From Streptomyces maremycinicus (GTDB taxonomy: Bacteria; Actinomycetota; Actinomycetes; Streptomycetales; Streptomycetaceae): DNA of 64,000 bases. The translations under genes were made by a program, and so were the position numbers. The stretch is taken from NCBI RefSeq assembly GCF_001184025.1, contig NZ_BBYG01000009.1, forward strand, positions 310,001 to 374,000. The letters run 5' to 3'. A model generated the notes under the pieces. It saw only the letters and a program-made list of their open reading frames with translations. It had not been told where the DNA came from and searched no databases. Below, one piece after another: positions 37,069 through 46,484 of this stretch (position 1 is the stretch's first letter; every line of letters starts with the position of its first letter).

Positions 37069-38475
37069 TCAGGCCTTGGCGAGTTCCTTCTCGCCGCCCT
37101 CACGCTGCTCGGGCAGCTCCGCCGGACCGGCACCGTCGGCGGGGTCGGCAGCGTCGTCGTCGAGCAGGGTCTTCTCGTCGAAGGGCAGCCCGCCGGCGAG
37201 CACCAGGGAGACCCGCTCCTTGTCGATCTCCTTCGTCCACGTGCCGATCAGGACGGTCGCGACGGCGTTGCCCGCGAAGTTGGTGAGGGCGCGGGCCTCG
37301 CTCATGAAGCGGTCGATGCCGACGATGAGGCCGATGCCGTCCACCAGGGCGGGCTTGTGCGACTGGAGACCGCCGGCCAGGGTCGCCATGCCGGCGCCGG
37401 TGACACCGGCCGCGCCCTTGGAGGCGACGAACAGGAAGAGCAGCAGCGGGATCTGCTCGCCGAGCGACATCGGCGTACCCATGGCGTCGGCGATGAACAG
37501 CGAGGCCATGGTCATGTAGATCATGGTGCCGTCCAGGTTGAAGGAGTAGCCGGTCGGGACGGTGATGCCGACGACGGGCTTGCTGACCCCCAGGTGCTCC
37601 ATCTTCGCGATGAGCCGCGGCAGCGCGGACTCGGAGGAGGAGGTGGACAGGATCAGCAGGAACTCCCGGGCCAGGTACTTGAACAGGGAGAGGATGTTCA
37701 GACCCGAGACGATCTTCAGCAGCGCGCCGAGCACGAGGAAGACGAAGAGGAAACAGGTGGCGTAGAAGCCGAGCATCAGCACGGCGAGGCTCTTGAGCGC
37801 GTCCACGCCCGACGAGCCGACGACCGCGGCCATGGCGCCGAAGGCGCCGATCGGAGCGGCCCACATCACCATCGCGAGGACGCGGAAGACCAGGCGCTGG
37901 ATGTGCTCGACACCGCGCAGCACCGGCTGGCCGGCCTTGCCCATGGCCTGGAGCGCGAAGCCGCAGAGCAGGGCGATGAGGAGGGTCTGGAGGACCTCGC
38001 CCTCGGTGAAGGCGGAGACGATCGTGGTGGGGATGATGCCGAGCAGGAACTCGGTGGTGTCCTTGGCCTCCGGCGAGACCTGCGCCTGCCCGGTCTCCTT
38101 CACGGCGTCCGTGATGGCGAGGCCCGTCCCCGGCTCCAGGATGTTGCCGACGACGAGGCCGATACCGAGGGCCACCATCGACATGACCATGAAGTAGCCG
38201 AGGGCGATACCGCCGACGGCGCCGACCTTGGCGGCCTTCCGCACGGAGCCGATGCCCAGCACGATCGTGCAGAAGATGATCGGCGAGATCATCATCTTGA
38301 TCAGGTTGACGAAGCCGGTCCCGATGGGCTTCAGCTCGACGGCGAAGTCGGGGGCGGCGAGCCCCACGGCGATGCCGATGGCGACCGCGACGATCACCGC
38401 GATGTACAGGTAGTGGGTGCGGTCCCGCTTGACCGCGGGTGCGGCAGGTGCCGTATCGGGGGTGCTGGCGGCCAC
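37069..38475 (-). CDS. dctA: C4-dicarboxylate:cation symporter
   Basis: 468 residues. GTG 38475 is chosen because AAGGAGG lies 5 bases upstream (38481-38488); earlier in-frame starts lack this. A DAACS-family transporter with eight or so membrane helices and two re-entrant loops: the serine-rich STSSSESALPRL motif (near 37640) and SFNLDGTMIYM (near 37535), plus the LTNFAGNAVATVL motif near 37270. The family imports succinate, fumarate and malate with protons or sodium. It is divergent from a CitA/DcuS-type sensor kinase and its regulator, the usual arrangement for substrate-induced dctA. Confidence 0.92.
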   Translation of the reverse strand: MAASTPDTAPAAPAVKRDRTHYLYIAVIVAVAIGIAVGLAAPDFAVELKPIGTGFVNLIKMMISPIIFCTIVLGIGSVRKAAKVGAVGGIALGYFMVMSMVALGIGLVVGNILEPGTGLAITDAVKETGQAQVSPEAKDTTEFLLGIIPTTIVSAFTEGEVLQTLLIALLCGFALQAMGKAGQPVLRGVEHIQRLVFRVLAMVMWAAPIGAFGAMAAVVGSSGVDALKSLAVLMLGFYATCFLFVFLVLGALLKIVSGLNILSLFKYLAREFLLILSTSSSESALPRLIAKMEHLGVSKPVVGITVPTGYSFNLDGTMIYMTMASLFIADAMGTPMSLGEQIPLLLFLFVASKGAAGVTGAGMATLAGGLQSHKPALVDGIGLIVGIDRFMSEARALTNFAGNAVATVLIGTWTKEIDKERVSLVLAGGLPFDEKTLLDDDAADPADGAGPAELPEQREGGEKELAKA

Positions 38476-38546
38476 GGCTGCCCTCCTTGACGTCTTCGTC
38501 GGCATCACCGGCGTGCGGCTCACGTCCGGGGTTGTGGGGGATCGCC

Positions 38547-38578
38547 GTGACTATCTCCCGCCCTGTGAGGGCGGTCAC
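38547..38578. promoter_or_regulatory. Nested dyad between dctA and its sensor kinase
   Basis: CCGCCCT (38558-38564) and AGGGCGG (38568-38574) form a perfect stem with loop GTG, flanked by GTGAC (38547-38551) and GTCAC (38574-38578). It lies in the 151-bp divergent gap and is a candidate site for the CitB-type regulator encoded nearby. Confidence 0.45.
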
Positions 38579-38626
38579 CCTTCCGTTCATTTAGTTCACA
38601 CTCGACGCCGGGGGCACACTGACGGC

Positions 38627-40303
38627 ATGCGCATCCCCGCTCTGCCGAGACCCCGCAGCCTGGCCGGCCAGCTCTTCGCCATGCAGGCGGTGCTGATAGC
38701 GGTGCTCGTCGCGGGATACGCGCTGTTCACCTACGTCAGCGACCGCGACCAGGCCGAGGAGGCGGCGGGCCGGCAGGCCACGGCCGTGGCCCGCTCGGTC
38801 GCCGACGCGCCCTCCGTACGGGCCGCGATCGGGACCGCGCGGCCCACCGCCGAGCTCCAGCCGTACGCCCTGCGGGTCATGAAGGACACCGAGGTCGACT
38901 TCGTCACGATCATGAACCCGGAGGGCATCCGCTGGACCCACCCGGACAGGACGCAGATAGGCCTGCGCTTCCGGGGCAACACCGCGAAGGCGCTGAAGGG
39001 CGAGACCTTCACCGAGACCTACACCGGCACGCTCGGCGCGTCCGTCCGCGCGGTCGCCCCGATCGAGGACGACGGCACGATCATCGGCCTGGTCAGCGCG
39101 GGCATCAAGGTCGAGTCGATCAGCAAGCGGGTGCAGGACCAGGTGACGGCCCTGATCGCGGTGGCCGTCGGCGCGCTCGCCCTCGGCGCGATCGGCACGT
39201 ACGTCATCAACGCGTCGCTGCGCCGCCACACCCACGGCATGAACGCGTCCGAGCTGAGCCGTATGCACGACTACCACCAGGCGGCGCTGCACGCGGTGCG
39301 CGAGGGGTTGCTGATGCTGGACGGACAGTACAAGGTGGCGCTGATCAACGACGGCGGCCGGGAGCTGCTGGGTGTCTCGGGTGAGGTGGTGGGCATGTCG
39401 GTGGCGGAACTGGGTCTGCCGGCCCCGCTGACGGGCGCCCTGCTCTCCTCGGAGCCCCGGGTGGACGAGGTGCATCTGACGGCGGACCGGGTGCTCGTGG
39501 TGAACACCTCCCCGGTGTCGGGCGGCGAGCGCCGGGGCACCGTGGTGACCCTGCGCGATGTGACCGAACTCCAGTCCGTGATGGGCGAGTTGGACTCCGA
39601 ACGCGGCTTCACGCAGGCACTGCGTTCACAGGCCCACGAGGCGGCGAACCGGCTGCACACCGTGGTGTCGCTGATCGAACTGGGCCGGGCGGAGGAGGCG
39701 GTGGACTTCGCGACGGCGGAACTGGAGCTGGCCCAGGCGCTGACGGACCAGGTCGTCGCGGCGGTCAGCGAGCCGGTCCTGGCGGCCCTGCTGCTGGGCA
39801 AGACCGCCCAGGCGAACGAGCGGGGCGTCGAACTGGTCGTGTCGCAGGAGAGCACCCTGGACGACGGTCTGCTGCCGGAGTCGCTCCCCGCCAGGGACCT
39901 GGTGACGATCCTGGGCAACCTCATCGACAACGCGGTGGACGCGGCCCAGGGGAGCAGTCGGGCGCGGGTGACGGTGACCGCCGCCACGGAGCGCGCCGAG
40001 CTGCTGCTGCGGGTGGCGGACACGGGAGCGGGGGTGGATCCCGCGCACGCCTCGCTGGTCTTCGAACGGGGCTTCTCGACGAAGCCGGCCGGGCCGGGCG
40101 GCCGGGGCCTCGGGCTGGCCCTGGTCCGGCAGGCCGTGCAGCGGCACGACGGGACGCTGTCGGTGGCGGAGGCCGCGGGAGGCGGAGCCGAGTTCCTGGT
40201 ACGCCTGCCGCTGCCGGCGCCGGTGCCGACGGGTGCCGCCGGGTCCGGTGCCGACCGGTCCGGTGCCGCCGCCTCGGTGTCGCGGTCCGGAGGCAGGGGA
40301 TGA
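38627..40303 (+). CDS. CitA/DcuS-type sensor histidine kinase
   Basis: 558 residues from ATG 38627. Transmembrane helix 1 is about residues 15-36; a periplasmic-type sensing (Cache/PAS) domain follows to about 170, with TEVDFVTIMNPEGIRWTHPD; helix 2 is about 175-195. A cytoplasmic PAS follows, then the kinase core with the phospho-accepting His in RSQAHEAANRLHTVVSLIE, N-box NLIDNAVDAA, G1 VADTGAGV and G2 GRGLGLALV. The family senses external C4-dicarboxylates or citrate. The stop overlaps the response regulator start (ATGA). It probably controls the divergent dctA. Confidence 0.92.
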   Translation: MRIPALPRPRSLAGQLFAMQAVLIAVLVAGYALFTYVSDRDQAEEAAGRQATAVARSVADAPSVRAAIGTARPTAELQPYALRVMKDTEVDFVTIMNPEGIRWTHPDRTQIGLRFRGNTAKALKGETFTETYTGTLGASVRAVAPIEDDGTIIGLVSAGIKVESISKRVQDQVTALIAVAVGALALGAIGTYVINASLRRHTHGMNASELSRMHDYHQAALHAVREGLLMLDGQYKVALINDGGRELLGVSGEVVGMSVAELGLPAPLTGALLSSEPRVDEVHLTADRVLVVNTSPVSGGERRGTVVTLRDVTELQSVMGELDSERGFTQALRSQAHEAANRLHTVVSLIELGRAEEAVDFATAELELAQALTDQVVAAVSEPVLAALLLGKTAQANERGVELVVSQESTLDDGLLPESLPARDLVTILGNLIDNAVDAAQGSSRARVTVTAATERAELLLRVADTGAGVDPAHASLVFERGFSTKPAGPGGRGLGLALVRQAVQRHDGTLSVAEAAGGGAEFLVRLPLPAPVPTGAAGSGADRSGAAASVSRSGGRG

Positions 40304-40995
40304 CGAGCGAAGAGCCGATCAGAGTGCTGGTCGTCGAGGACGATCCGGTCGCCGCGGACGCCCATGTGATGTACGTGGGCCGGGTGCCGGGGTTCGTCGC
40401 GGTGGGCAAGGCGCACACCGGCGCGGAGGCCCGGCGCCTGCTGGACCGTACGCCGGTCGACCTGCTGCTGCTGGACCTGCACCTGCCCGACGCGCACGGG
40501 CTCCAGCTGGCCCGCTCGCTGCGGGCGGCGGGATATCACGCGGACGTGATAGCGGTGACGTCGGCGCGGGACCTGACCGTGGTGCGGGAGGGCGTCTCGC
40601 TCGGAGTGGTGCAGTACGTGCTGAAGCCCTTCACCTTCGCCACGCTCCGGGACCGGCTGGTGCGGTACGCCGAGTTCCGGGCGGCCGCGGGCGAGGCGAG
40701 CGGCCAGGACGAGGTGGACCGGGCGCTGGCGACCCTGCGCGCGCCGGGACCGGCCGCGCTGCCCAAGGGGCTGAGCGCGCCCACGCTGGAGCGGGTGACA
40801 CAGGCCGTACGGGCGGCGGAGCAGGGCCTGACCGCGGCGGGGGTCGCCGAATCGGTGGGCATCTCCCGCATCACGGCCCGGCGGTATCTGGAGCATCTGG
40901 TGGAGGCGGGGAGAACCGAGCGCAAGCCGCTGTACGGGCAGGTGGGGAGGCCGGAACTGGTCTACCGCTGGGTGCGCACGACGCGCGGGAAATGA
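40300..40995 (+). CDS. CitB/DpiA-type response regulator
   Basis: 231 residues, coupled to the kinase gene by a 4-base overlap. The receiver domain (residues about 7-120) has the acidic pair in VVEDDP, phospho-acceptor Asp in LLLLDLHLPDAHG and Lys in YVLKPFTFATL. The C-terminal helix-turn-helix is of the CitB type (LTAAGVAESVGISRITARRY). It should activate dicarboxylate transport, most likely dctA next door. Confidence 0.93.
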   Translation: MTSEEPIRVLVVEDDPVAADAHVMYVGRVPGFVAVGKAHTGAEARRLLDRTPVDLLLLDLHLPDAHGLQLARSLRAAGYHADVIAVTSARDLTVVREGVSLGVVQYVLKPFTFATLRDRLVRYAEFRAAAGEASGQDEVDRALATLRAPGPAALPKGLSAPTLERVTQAVRAAEQGLTAAGVAESVGISRITARRYLEHLVEAGRTERKPLYGQVGRPELVYRWVRTTRGK

Positions 40996-41098
40996 CGACC
41001 ACCCGTATGCGACCACCCACCACGCCGGTGACGACCGTAGGTTCCTACAACCGGTGACTATGTCCAAACACCCTGTAGTCACCGCCCTGCGCGACCCC

Positions 41099-41104
41099 TA
41101 CGTT
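41099..41104 (+). promoter_or_regulatory. Probable -10 element of a leaderless XRE-regulator transcript
   Basis: TACGTT at 41099-41104 ends 7 bases before GTG 41112, and no ribosome site is present, consistent with a transcript starting at or beside the start codon. The -35 is not obvious. Confidence 0.45.
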
Positions 41105-41111
41105 GTCCCCC

Positions 41112-41825
41112 GTGCCCAGACCTCCAGCCCACACCCGTCAGCCAGGTCCCCCCTTCAACGCTCCCGCCGCCCGACGGCTCCGCGCGGCCCTCGGTATGAC
41201 CCCGGAGCACGTCGCCCACGGGCTGCGCGCCTCCTACGCCCTCCCGCACGCCACCCACGATCTCGTCATGGCCTGGGAACGCGGGGCACTCACCCCCACG
41301 CACTCCGAACTCACCGCGCTGGCGGGCGTGTTGTGGTGTTCCCCCGGTGAGCTGATCGGCAGGCCGCGCACCCTGCGCGAACACCGGGTGGCCCAGGGCT
41401 TCGCCCCCGAGGACGTCGCCCGGGCCGTGGGGCACGAGTTCCTGGCGTACACGCGGATGGAGGAGAGCGGGCAGTGGCGCGGCACGGACCGGCAGTCCGC
41501 CGCCCTCGCCGAGCTGCTCGACCTCTCGCTGCCCGACCTGGTCACCGTGACCGGCCTCGAGGCCAGGCTGGCGGACCTGCTCCGCACCGCGGCCCGCACC
41601 CGCTGGCAGGCGTACGTGCGGCCGGTCGGCAGGATCGTGCCCCTGGACCGGCGTCTGCTGGAGGAGACCCTCCAGGAGCTGCACCAGGACTACCAGGGGC
41701 AGATGGTCGCCACGCTGAGCTGGGGCGACGGCGGCGCGGCCAGGGAGGCGAGCGACGCCGGCCGGGACTTCCTCGACCGGATCGTCGACACCTTCTGGGC
41801 CGGCGTGGAGACCCGGACCGCCTAG
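41112..41825 (+). CDS. XRE-type helix-turn-helix regulator
   Basis: About 237 residues from GTG 41112, chosen because a -10 hexamer sits just upstream; TTG at 41103 overlaps that hexamer. Two helix-turn-helix segments are visible: RRLRAALGMTPEHVAHGLRA with WERGALTPTHSELTALAGVL (about residues 20-70), and LREHRVAQGFAPEDVARAVG with TRMEESGQWRGTDRQSAALA (about 90-140). The C-terminal about 100 residues are unassigned. It is probably a DNA-binding regulator with tandem XRE domains; targets are unknown. It is convergent with pfkA. Confidence 0.82.
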   Translation: MPRPPAHTRQPGPPFNAPAARRLRAALGMTPEHVAHGLRASYALPHATHDLVMAWERGALTPTHSELTALAGVLWCSPGELIGRPRTLREHRVAQGFAPEDVARAVGHEFLAYTRMEESGQWRGTDRQSAALAELLDLSLPDLVTVTGLEARLADLLRTAARTRWQAYVRPVGRIVPLDRRLLEETLQELHQDYQGQMVATLSWGDGGAAREASDAGRDFLDRIVDTFWAGVETRTA

Positions 41826-41837
41826 CCGCCACGACCG

Positions 41838-41915
41838 TCCCGCCGACGGGACCGCCCGGACGACAAGAGGCCCGGACGACGGGACCGTCCGGACAGTCGA
41901 GCCGTCCGGACGGCA
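41838..41915. repeat. Degenerate CCGGACGACGGGACCG repeats between convergent genes
   Basis: Three to five imperfect copies of GCCCGGACGACGGGACCGTC-like units fill the gap between the XRE gene and pfkA stops. GTCCGGAC is itself palindromic, so the block can fold as a loose bidirectional terminator. Confidence 0.55.
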
Positions 41916-41922
41916 GGACCGC

Positions 41923-42948
41923 CTAGAAGACCGACTCCGCCTCGACGATCCGGTCCTTCGGCACCGTCTTCAGCTCGGTCACGGCCTCCGCCAGCGGCAC
42001 CATCACCACGTCGGTCCCGCGCAGCGCCGTCATCCGCCCGAACTGGCCCCGGTGCGCCGCCTCCACCGCGTGCCAGCCGAAGCGGGTCGCGAGGACACGG
42101 TCGTACGCCGTCGGGACACCGCCACGCTGGACGTGGCCGAGAATCACCGGTCGGGCCTCCTTGCCGAGCCGCTTCTCCAGCTCGTAGGCCAGCGCCGTGC
42201 CGATGCCCTGGAAACGCTCGTGGCCGAACTGGTCGATCGCGCCCTTGCTGTAGTCCATGGTGCCGTCGGCCGGGTGCGCGCCTTCCGCGACGCAGATCAC
42301 CGCGAACTTCTTGCCGCGGGCGAACCGCTCCTCGACCATCTTCACCAGGTCGGCGGGGTCGAAGGGCCGCTCCGGCAGGCAGATCCCGTGGGCGCCCGCG
42401 GCCATGCCGGACTCCAGCGCGATCCAGCCCGCGTGACGGCCCATGACCTCGACCACCATCACTCGCTGGTGGGACTCCGCCGTCGTCTTCAGGCGGTCCA
42501 TCGCCTCCGTCGCGACGCCCACCGCCGTGTCGAAGCCGAAGGTGCGGTCCGTCGACGAGATGTCGTTGTCGATCGTCTTCGGGACGCCCACCACCGGCAG
42601 ACCGGCGTCGGACAGCATCCGCGCCGCCGTCAGCGTGCCCTCGCCGCCGATCGGGATCAGCGCGTCGATGCCGAAGTCGTGGATCATGTCGGAGGCGCTC
42701 TCGCAGGCCTCGCGCAGCCGGTCGCGCTCCAGGCGGGAGGAGCCGAGGATGGTGCCGCCGCGGGCCAGGATGCCGCTCACCGCGTTGAGGTCGAGGCTGC
42801 GGTAACGGCCGTCCAGCAGACCGGCGTAGCCGTCCTCGAAGCCGATCACCTCGTCGCCGTAGTTGTCCACGGCGCGGTGCACGACCGACCGGATCACTGC
42901 GTTCAGGCCGGGGCAGTCGCCACCTGCGGTGAGAACTCCGATGCGCAT
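41923..42948 (-). CDS. pfkA: ATP-dependent 6-phosphofructokinase
   Basis: 341 residues from ATG 42948 (MRIGVLTAGGDCPGLNAVIR). Motifs: nucleotide-site GGEGTLTAARML near 42630, where Gly in GGEG rather than GGDD indicates ATP use; catalytic PKTIDNDISSTD near 42560, where Lys replaces the Gly of E. coli PFK, a group III feature; and MGRHAGWIAL near 42430. It converts fructose-6-phosphate to fructose-1,6-bisphosphate. It lies divergent from pta with a 189-bp regulatory gap, next to ackA and pyk. Confidence 0.95.
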   Translation of the reverse strand: MRIGVLTAGGDCPGLNAVIRSVVHRAVDNYGDEVIGFEDGYAGLLDGRYRSLDLNAVSGILARGGTILGSSRLERDRLREACESASDMIHDFGIDALIPIGGEGTLTAARMLSDAGLPVVGVPKTIDNDISSTDRTFGFDTAVGVATEAMDRLKTTAESHQRVMVVEVMGRHAGWIALESGMAAGAHGICLPERPFDPADLVKMVEERFARGKKFAVICVAEGAHPADGTMDYSKGAIDQFGHERFQGIGTALAYELEKRLGKEARPVILGHVQRGGVPTAYDRVLATRFGWHAVEAAHRGQFGRMTALRGTDVVMVPLAEAVTELKTVPKDRIVEAESVF

Positions 42949-43021
42949 CGTGCTGTGTCTCCTGCTCGCTGTTGGTACCGGTGAGCCAGATTCGATTGTT
43001 TCACGCCGCCGAGCGGGCTGT

Positions 43022-43065
43022 CTCTTGACGGGCGCCTTAACTACGGCCAGGGGTATTGTCAAGAG
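43022..43065. promoter_or_regulatory. Inverted repeat and possible pfkA promoter in the pfkA/pta gap
   Basis: CTCTTGAC (43022-43029) and GTCAAGAG (43058-43065) are exact complements 28 bases apart. On the minus strand the outer arm gives a perfect -35, TTGACA, followed after 17 bases by TAAGGC, a plausible -10 for pfkA. The inner copy would then lie near the pfkA transcription start. Confidence 0.5.
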
Positions 43066-43071
43066 GGATCT

Positions 43072-43094
43072 GCTCACCTAGGTGGGCGATTTTT
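43072..43094 (+). promoter_or_regulatory. Hairpin with T run in the pta leader
   Basis: GC-T-CACCTAGGTG-G-GC (43072-43087), built on a perfect 10-bp palindrome, is followed by GATTTTT (43088-43094) and then the pta start 43 bases later. It has the form of a small intrinsic terminator, so it may attenuate pta-ackA, or the palindrome may be an operator. Confidence 0.45.
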
Positions 43095-43137
43095 GTGCCC
43101 CGTGCCCCGTGCCCCCGTAGAGAGACGGAGAGCCCGC

Positions 43138-45228
43138 GTGACCCGCAGCGTGTACGTGACCGGAATCGACCGCGGCGACGGCCGCCAGGTCGTCGAGCTG
43201 GGGGTCATGGAGCTCCTGACCCGGCAGGTCGACCGGGTGGGCGTGTTCCGTCCCCTCGTCCACGACGGGCCCGACCGGCTGTTCGAGCTGCTGCGTGCGC
43301 GCTACCGGCTGGCGCAGGATCCGGCCACCGTGTACGGGATGGACTACCACGAGGCGTCCGCCCTCCAGGCGGAACAGGGGACGGACGAACTGGTCTCCAC
43401 CCTCGTCGAGCGGTTCCACCGCGTCGCCCGCGACTACGAGGTCGTCCTCGTCCTGGGGACGGACTACGCGGACACCCAGTTCCCGGACGAACTCGCCCTC
43501 AACGCGCGCCTCGCGAACGAGTTCGGCGCGTCCGTGATCCCGGTCGTCGGCGGGCGCAAGCAGACGGTGGAGTCGGTGTTCGCGGAGACCCGCAACGCCT
43601 ACCGGGCGTACGAGGTGCTCGGCTGCGACGTCCTCGCCATGGTGACCAACCGGGTGGCGCCCCAGGACCGGGAGGAGATCGCCGCCCGGCTCGCGACCCG
43701 GCTGCCGGCGCCGTGCTACGTGCTGCCCGACGAGCCCGCACTCTCCGCGCCGACCGTCGCCCAGATCAGCCACGCGCTGGGCGCGCGGGTGCTGCTCGGC
43801 GACGATTCCGGGCTGGCCCGTGACGCGCTCGACTTCGTCTTCGGCGGGGCGATGCTGCCCAACTTCCTCAACGCGCTGACCCCGGGCTGCCTGGTCGTCA
43901 CCCCGGGGGACCGCGCCGACCTGGTGATCGGCTCGCTCGCCGCGCACAGCGCCGGCACCCCGCCGATCGCCGGTCTGCTGCTCACCCTCGACGAGGTGCC
44001 GAGCGACGAGATCCTCACCCTCGCCGCCCGCCTCGCCCCCGGCACACCCGTCGTCTCGGTGCCCGGCAACAGCTTCCTCACCGCCGAGCAGCTGTTCTCC
44101 CTGGAGGGGAAGCTGAACGCGGCCACCCCGCGCAAGGCGGAGACCGCCCTCGGGCTGTTCGAGCGGCACGTGGACACGGTCGATCTGCTCCGCCGCGTCT
44201 CGGCGCCGAGCACCGACCGCCTCACGCCGATGATGTTCGAGCACAAGCTCCTGGAGCAGGCGCGCGTCGACAAGCGCCGGGTCGTCCTGCCCGAGGGGAC
44301 CGAGGAGCGGGTACTGCACGCGGCCGAGGTGCTGCTGCGCCGGGGCGTCTGCGACCTCACGCTCCTCGGGCCGGTCGACCAGATCCGGAAGAAGGCCGCC
44401 GACCTCGGCATCGACCTCGGCGACTGCTCGCTGATCGACCCGGCCACCTCCGAGCTGCGTGACTCCTTCGCCGAGAAGTACGCCCGGCTGCGGGCCCACA
44501 AGGGCGTCACGGTGGAGCTGGCCTACGACGTCGTCTCGGACGTGAACTACTTCGGGACGCTCATGGTCCAGGAGGGCCTCGCCGACGGCATGGTCTCCGG
44601 GTCGGTGCACTCCACGGCGGCCACGATCCGGCCCGCGTTCGAGATCATCAAGACCAAGCCGGACGCGGACATCGTCTCGTCCGTCTTCTTCATGTGCCTC
44701 GCCGACAAGGTCCTCGTGTACGGCGACTGCGCCGTGAACCCGGACCCGAACGCCGAGCAGCTGGCCGACATCGCCATCCAGGCGGCCGCGACCGCCGCCC
44801 AGTTCGGCGTGGAGCCGCGGATCGCGATGCTGTCGTACTCCACCGGTACGTCCGGCTCGGGCGCCGACGTCGACAAGGTGCGCGAGGCGACGAAGCTCGT
44901 CCGCGAGCGGCGCCCCGACCTGAGGATCGAGGGGCCCATCCAGTACGACGCCGCCGTGGAGCCGACCGTCGCCGCGACCAAGCTGCCGGACTCCGAAGTC
45001 GCCGGACAGGCGAGCGTGTTGATCTTCCCGGACCTCAACACCGGCAACAACACCTACAAGGCGGTGCAGCGTTCGGCCGGCGCGATCGCGGTGGGGCCGG
45101 TGCTCCAGGGGCTGCGCAAGCCGGTCAACGACCTGTCCCGGGGCGCACTGGTCCAGGACATCGTCAACACCGTCGCCATCACGGCGATCCAGGCCCAGAC
45201 CCCGAGCGAGAAGGCGTCCCAGCAGTGA
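43138..45228 (+). CDS. pta: Phosphate acetyltransferase
   Basis: 696 residues from GTG 43138 with GGAG 8 bases upstream. This is the long form: an N-terminal BioD-like/DRTGG regulatory part (residues about 1-380; its P-loop is degenerate, TGIDRGDGRQ) and a C-terminal catalytic PTA domain with KRRVVLPEGTEERVLHAAEV near 44275, YFGTLMVQEGLADGMVSGSV near 44550 and SYSTGTSGSGAD near 44835. It interconverts acetyl-CoA and acetyl phosphate. The stop overlaps the ackA start by 4 bases. Confidence 0.96.
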   Translation: MTRSVYVTGIDRGDGRQVVELGVMELLTRQVDRVGVFRPLVHDGPDRLFELLRARYRLAQDPATVYGMDYHEASALQAEQGTDELVSTLVERFHRVARDYEVVLVLGTDYADTQFPDELALNARLANEFGASVIPVVGGRKQTVESVFAETRNAYRAYEVLGCDVLAMVTNRVAPQDREEIAARLATRLPAPCYVLPDEPALSAPTVAQISHALGARVLLGDDSGLARDALDFVFGGAMLPNFLNALTPGCLVVTPGDRADLVIGSLAAHSAGTPPIAGLLLTLDEVPSDEILTLAARLAPGTPVVSVPGNSFLTAEQLFSLEGKLNAATPRKAETALGLFERHVDTVDLLRRVSAPSTDRLTPMMFEHKLLEQARVDKRRVVLPEGTEERVLHAAEVLLRRGVCDLTLLGPVDQIRKKAADLGIDLGDCSLIDPATSELRDSFAEKYARLRAHKGVTVELAYDVVSDVNYFGTLMVQEGLADGMVSGSVHSTAATIRPAFEIIKTKPDADIVSSVFFMCLADKVLVYGDCAVNPDPNAEQLADIAIQAAATAAQFGVEPRIAMLSYSTGTSGSGADVDKVREATKLVRERRPDLRIEGPIQYDAAVEPTVAATKLPDSEVAGQASVLIFPDLNTGNNTYKAVQRSAGAIAVGPVLQGLRKPVNDLSRGALVQDIVNTVAITAIQAQTPSEKASQQ

Positions 45229-46436
45229 GCGCAACCCGTGTCCTCGTCCTCAACTCCGGTTCCTCGTCGGTGAAGTACCAGCTGCTCGACATGCGGGACA
45301 GCAGCCGGCTGGCGAGCGGGCTCGTCGAGCGGATCGGTGAGCGGTCCTCCCGGCTGACGCACACGCCCCTCGCGACCGGCGGCGGGAGCCGTGAGTGGGC
45401 CGGGCCGATCGCCGACCACGACGCCGCGCTGAAGGCCGTGGCGGAGGAGCTCGGCAAGGACGGGCTCGGCCTCGACTCCCCCGAACTGGCCGCCATCGGG
45501 CACCGGGTCGTGCACGGCGGTCGGCGGTTCACCGCGCCGACCGTGATCGACGACGCCGTCCTCGCCGAGATCGAGCGGCTGATCCCGGTCGCCCCGCTGC
45601 ACAACCCGGCCAACCTCACCGGCATCCGCACCGCGACGGCGCTGCGTCCCGACCTGCCCCAGGTCGCCGTGTTCGACACCGCGTTCCACACGACGATGCC
45701 GGAGGCGGCGGCCCGCTACGCGATCGACGTCGAGACCGCCGACGCGCACCGGGTGCGGCGCTACGGGTTTCACGGGACCTCGCACGCGTACGTCTCCCGG
45801 GCGACGGCGAAGCTGCTGGGCAAGGCGCCCGAAGAGGTGAACGTCATCGTGCTGCACCTCGGCAACGGGGCGTCGGCCTCGGCGGTCGAGAAGGGCCGGT
45901 GCGTGGACACCTCGATGGGGCTCACACCCTTGGAGGGGCTCGTGATGGGTACGCGCTCCGGGGACATCGATCCGGCCGTCATCTTCCATTTGGCGCGTGT
46001 TGGTGAAATGTCCATCGACGAAATCGACACTCTTCTCAACAAGAAGAGCGGGCTCGTCGGCTTGTGCGGTGACAACGACATGCGGGAGATCCGGCGCCGG
46101 ATCGACGAGGGCGACGAGCGGGCGCGGCTCGCCTTCGACATCTACATTCACCGGCTGAGGAAGTACATCGGCGCCTATTACGCCGTGCTCGGGCAGGTGG
46201 ACGCGGTCGCGTTCACCGCCGGGGTCGGGGAGAACGCGGCGCCGGTGCGGGCGGCGGCCGTGGCGGGGCTGGGCTCGCTGGGCCTGGCGGTGGACGAAGG
46301 ACTGAACGCGGTACGCGGTGACGCACCGCGGCTGATCTCGCCCGCCGGCGCGCGGGTGGCGGTCGCCGTGGTGCCGACGGACGAGGAACTGGAGATCGCC
46401 ACACAGACCTACGCACTGGTGAAAAAGACAAACTGA
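45225..46436 (+). CDS. ackA: Acetate kinase
   Basis: 403 residues from GTG 45225, overlapping the pta stop (GTGA). ASKHA-fold motifs: N-terminal VLVLNSGSSSVKYQL, substrate-site GHRVVHGG near 45500, FDTAFHTTMP near 45670, YGFHGTSHAYV near 45765, HLGNGASASAV near 45860 and FTAGVGENA near 46215. It makes ATP and acetate from acetyl phosphate, the second half of the overflow pathway with Pta. The pyk gene follows after 89 bases with its own promoter. Confidence 0.96.
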   Translation: MSATRVLVLNSGSSSVKYQLLDMRDSSRLASGLVERIGERSSRLTHTPLATGGGSREWAGPIADHDAALKAVAEELGKDGLGLDSPELAAIGHRVVHGGRRFTAPTVIDDAVLAEIERLIPVAPLHNPANLTGIRTATALRPDLPQVAVFDTAFHTTMPEAAARYAIDVETADAHRVRRYGFHGTSHAYVSRATAKLLGKAPEEVNVIVLHLGNGASASAVEKGRCVDTSMGLTPLEGLVMGTRSGDIDPAVIFHLARVGEMSIDEIDTLLNKKSGLVGLCGDNDMREIRRRIDEGDERARLAFDIYIHRLRKYIGAYYAVLGQVDAVAFTAGVGENAAPVRAAAVAGLGSLGLAVDEGLNAVRGDAPRLISPAGARVAVAVVPTDEELEIATQTYALVKKTN

Positions 46437-46484
46437 GCAGGAAAGCAACTGAGCACAACCCCTCTCATTTGTATCTTCCACCAG

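Noticed and set aside
43078..45234. 718-residue open frame on the minus strand opposite pta
   Set aside because: It mirrors the codon pattern of pta on the other strand, is very Arg/Gly/Val/Asp-rich, has no family motifs and no ribosome site. High-GC codon bias keeps antisense frames open.
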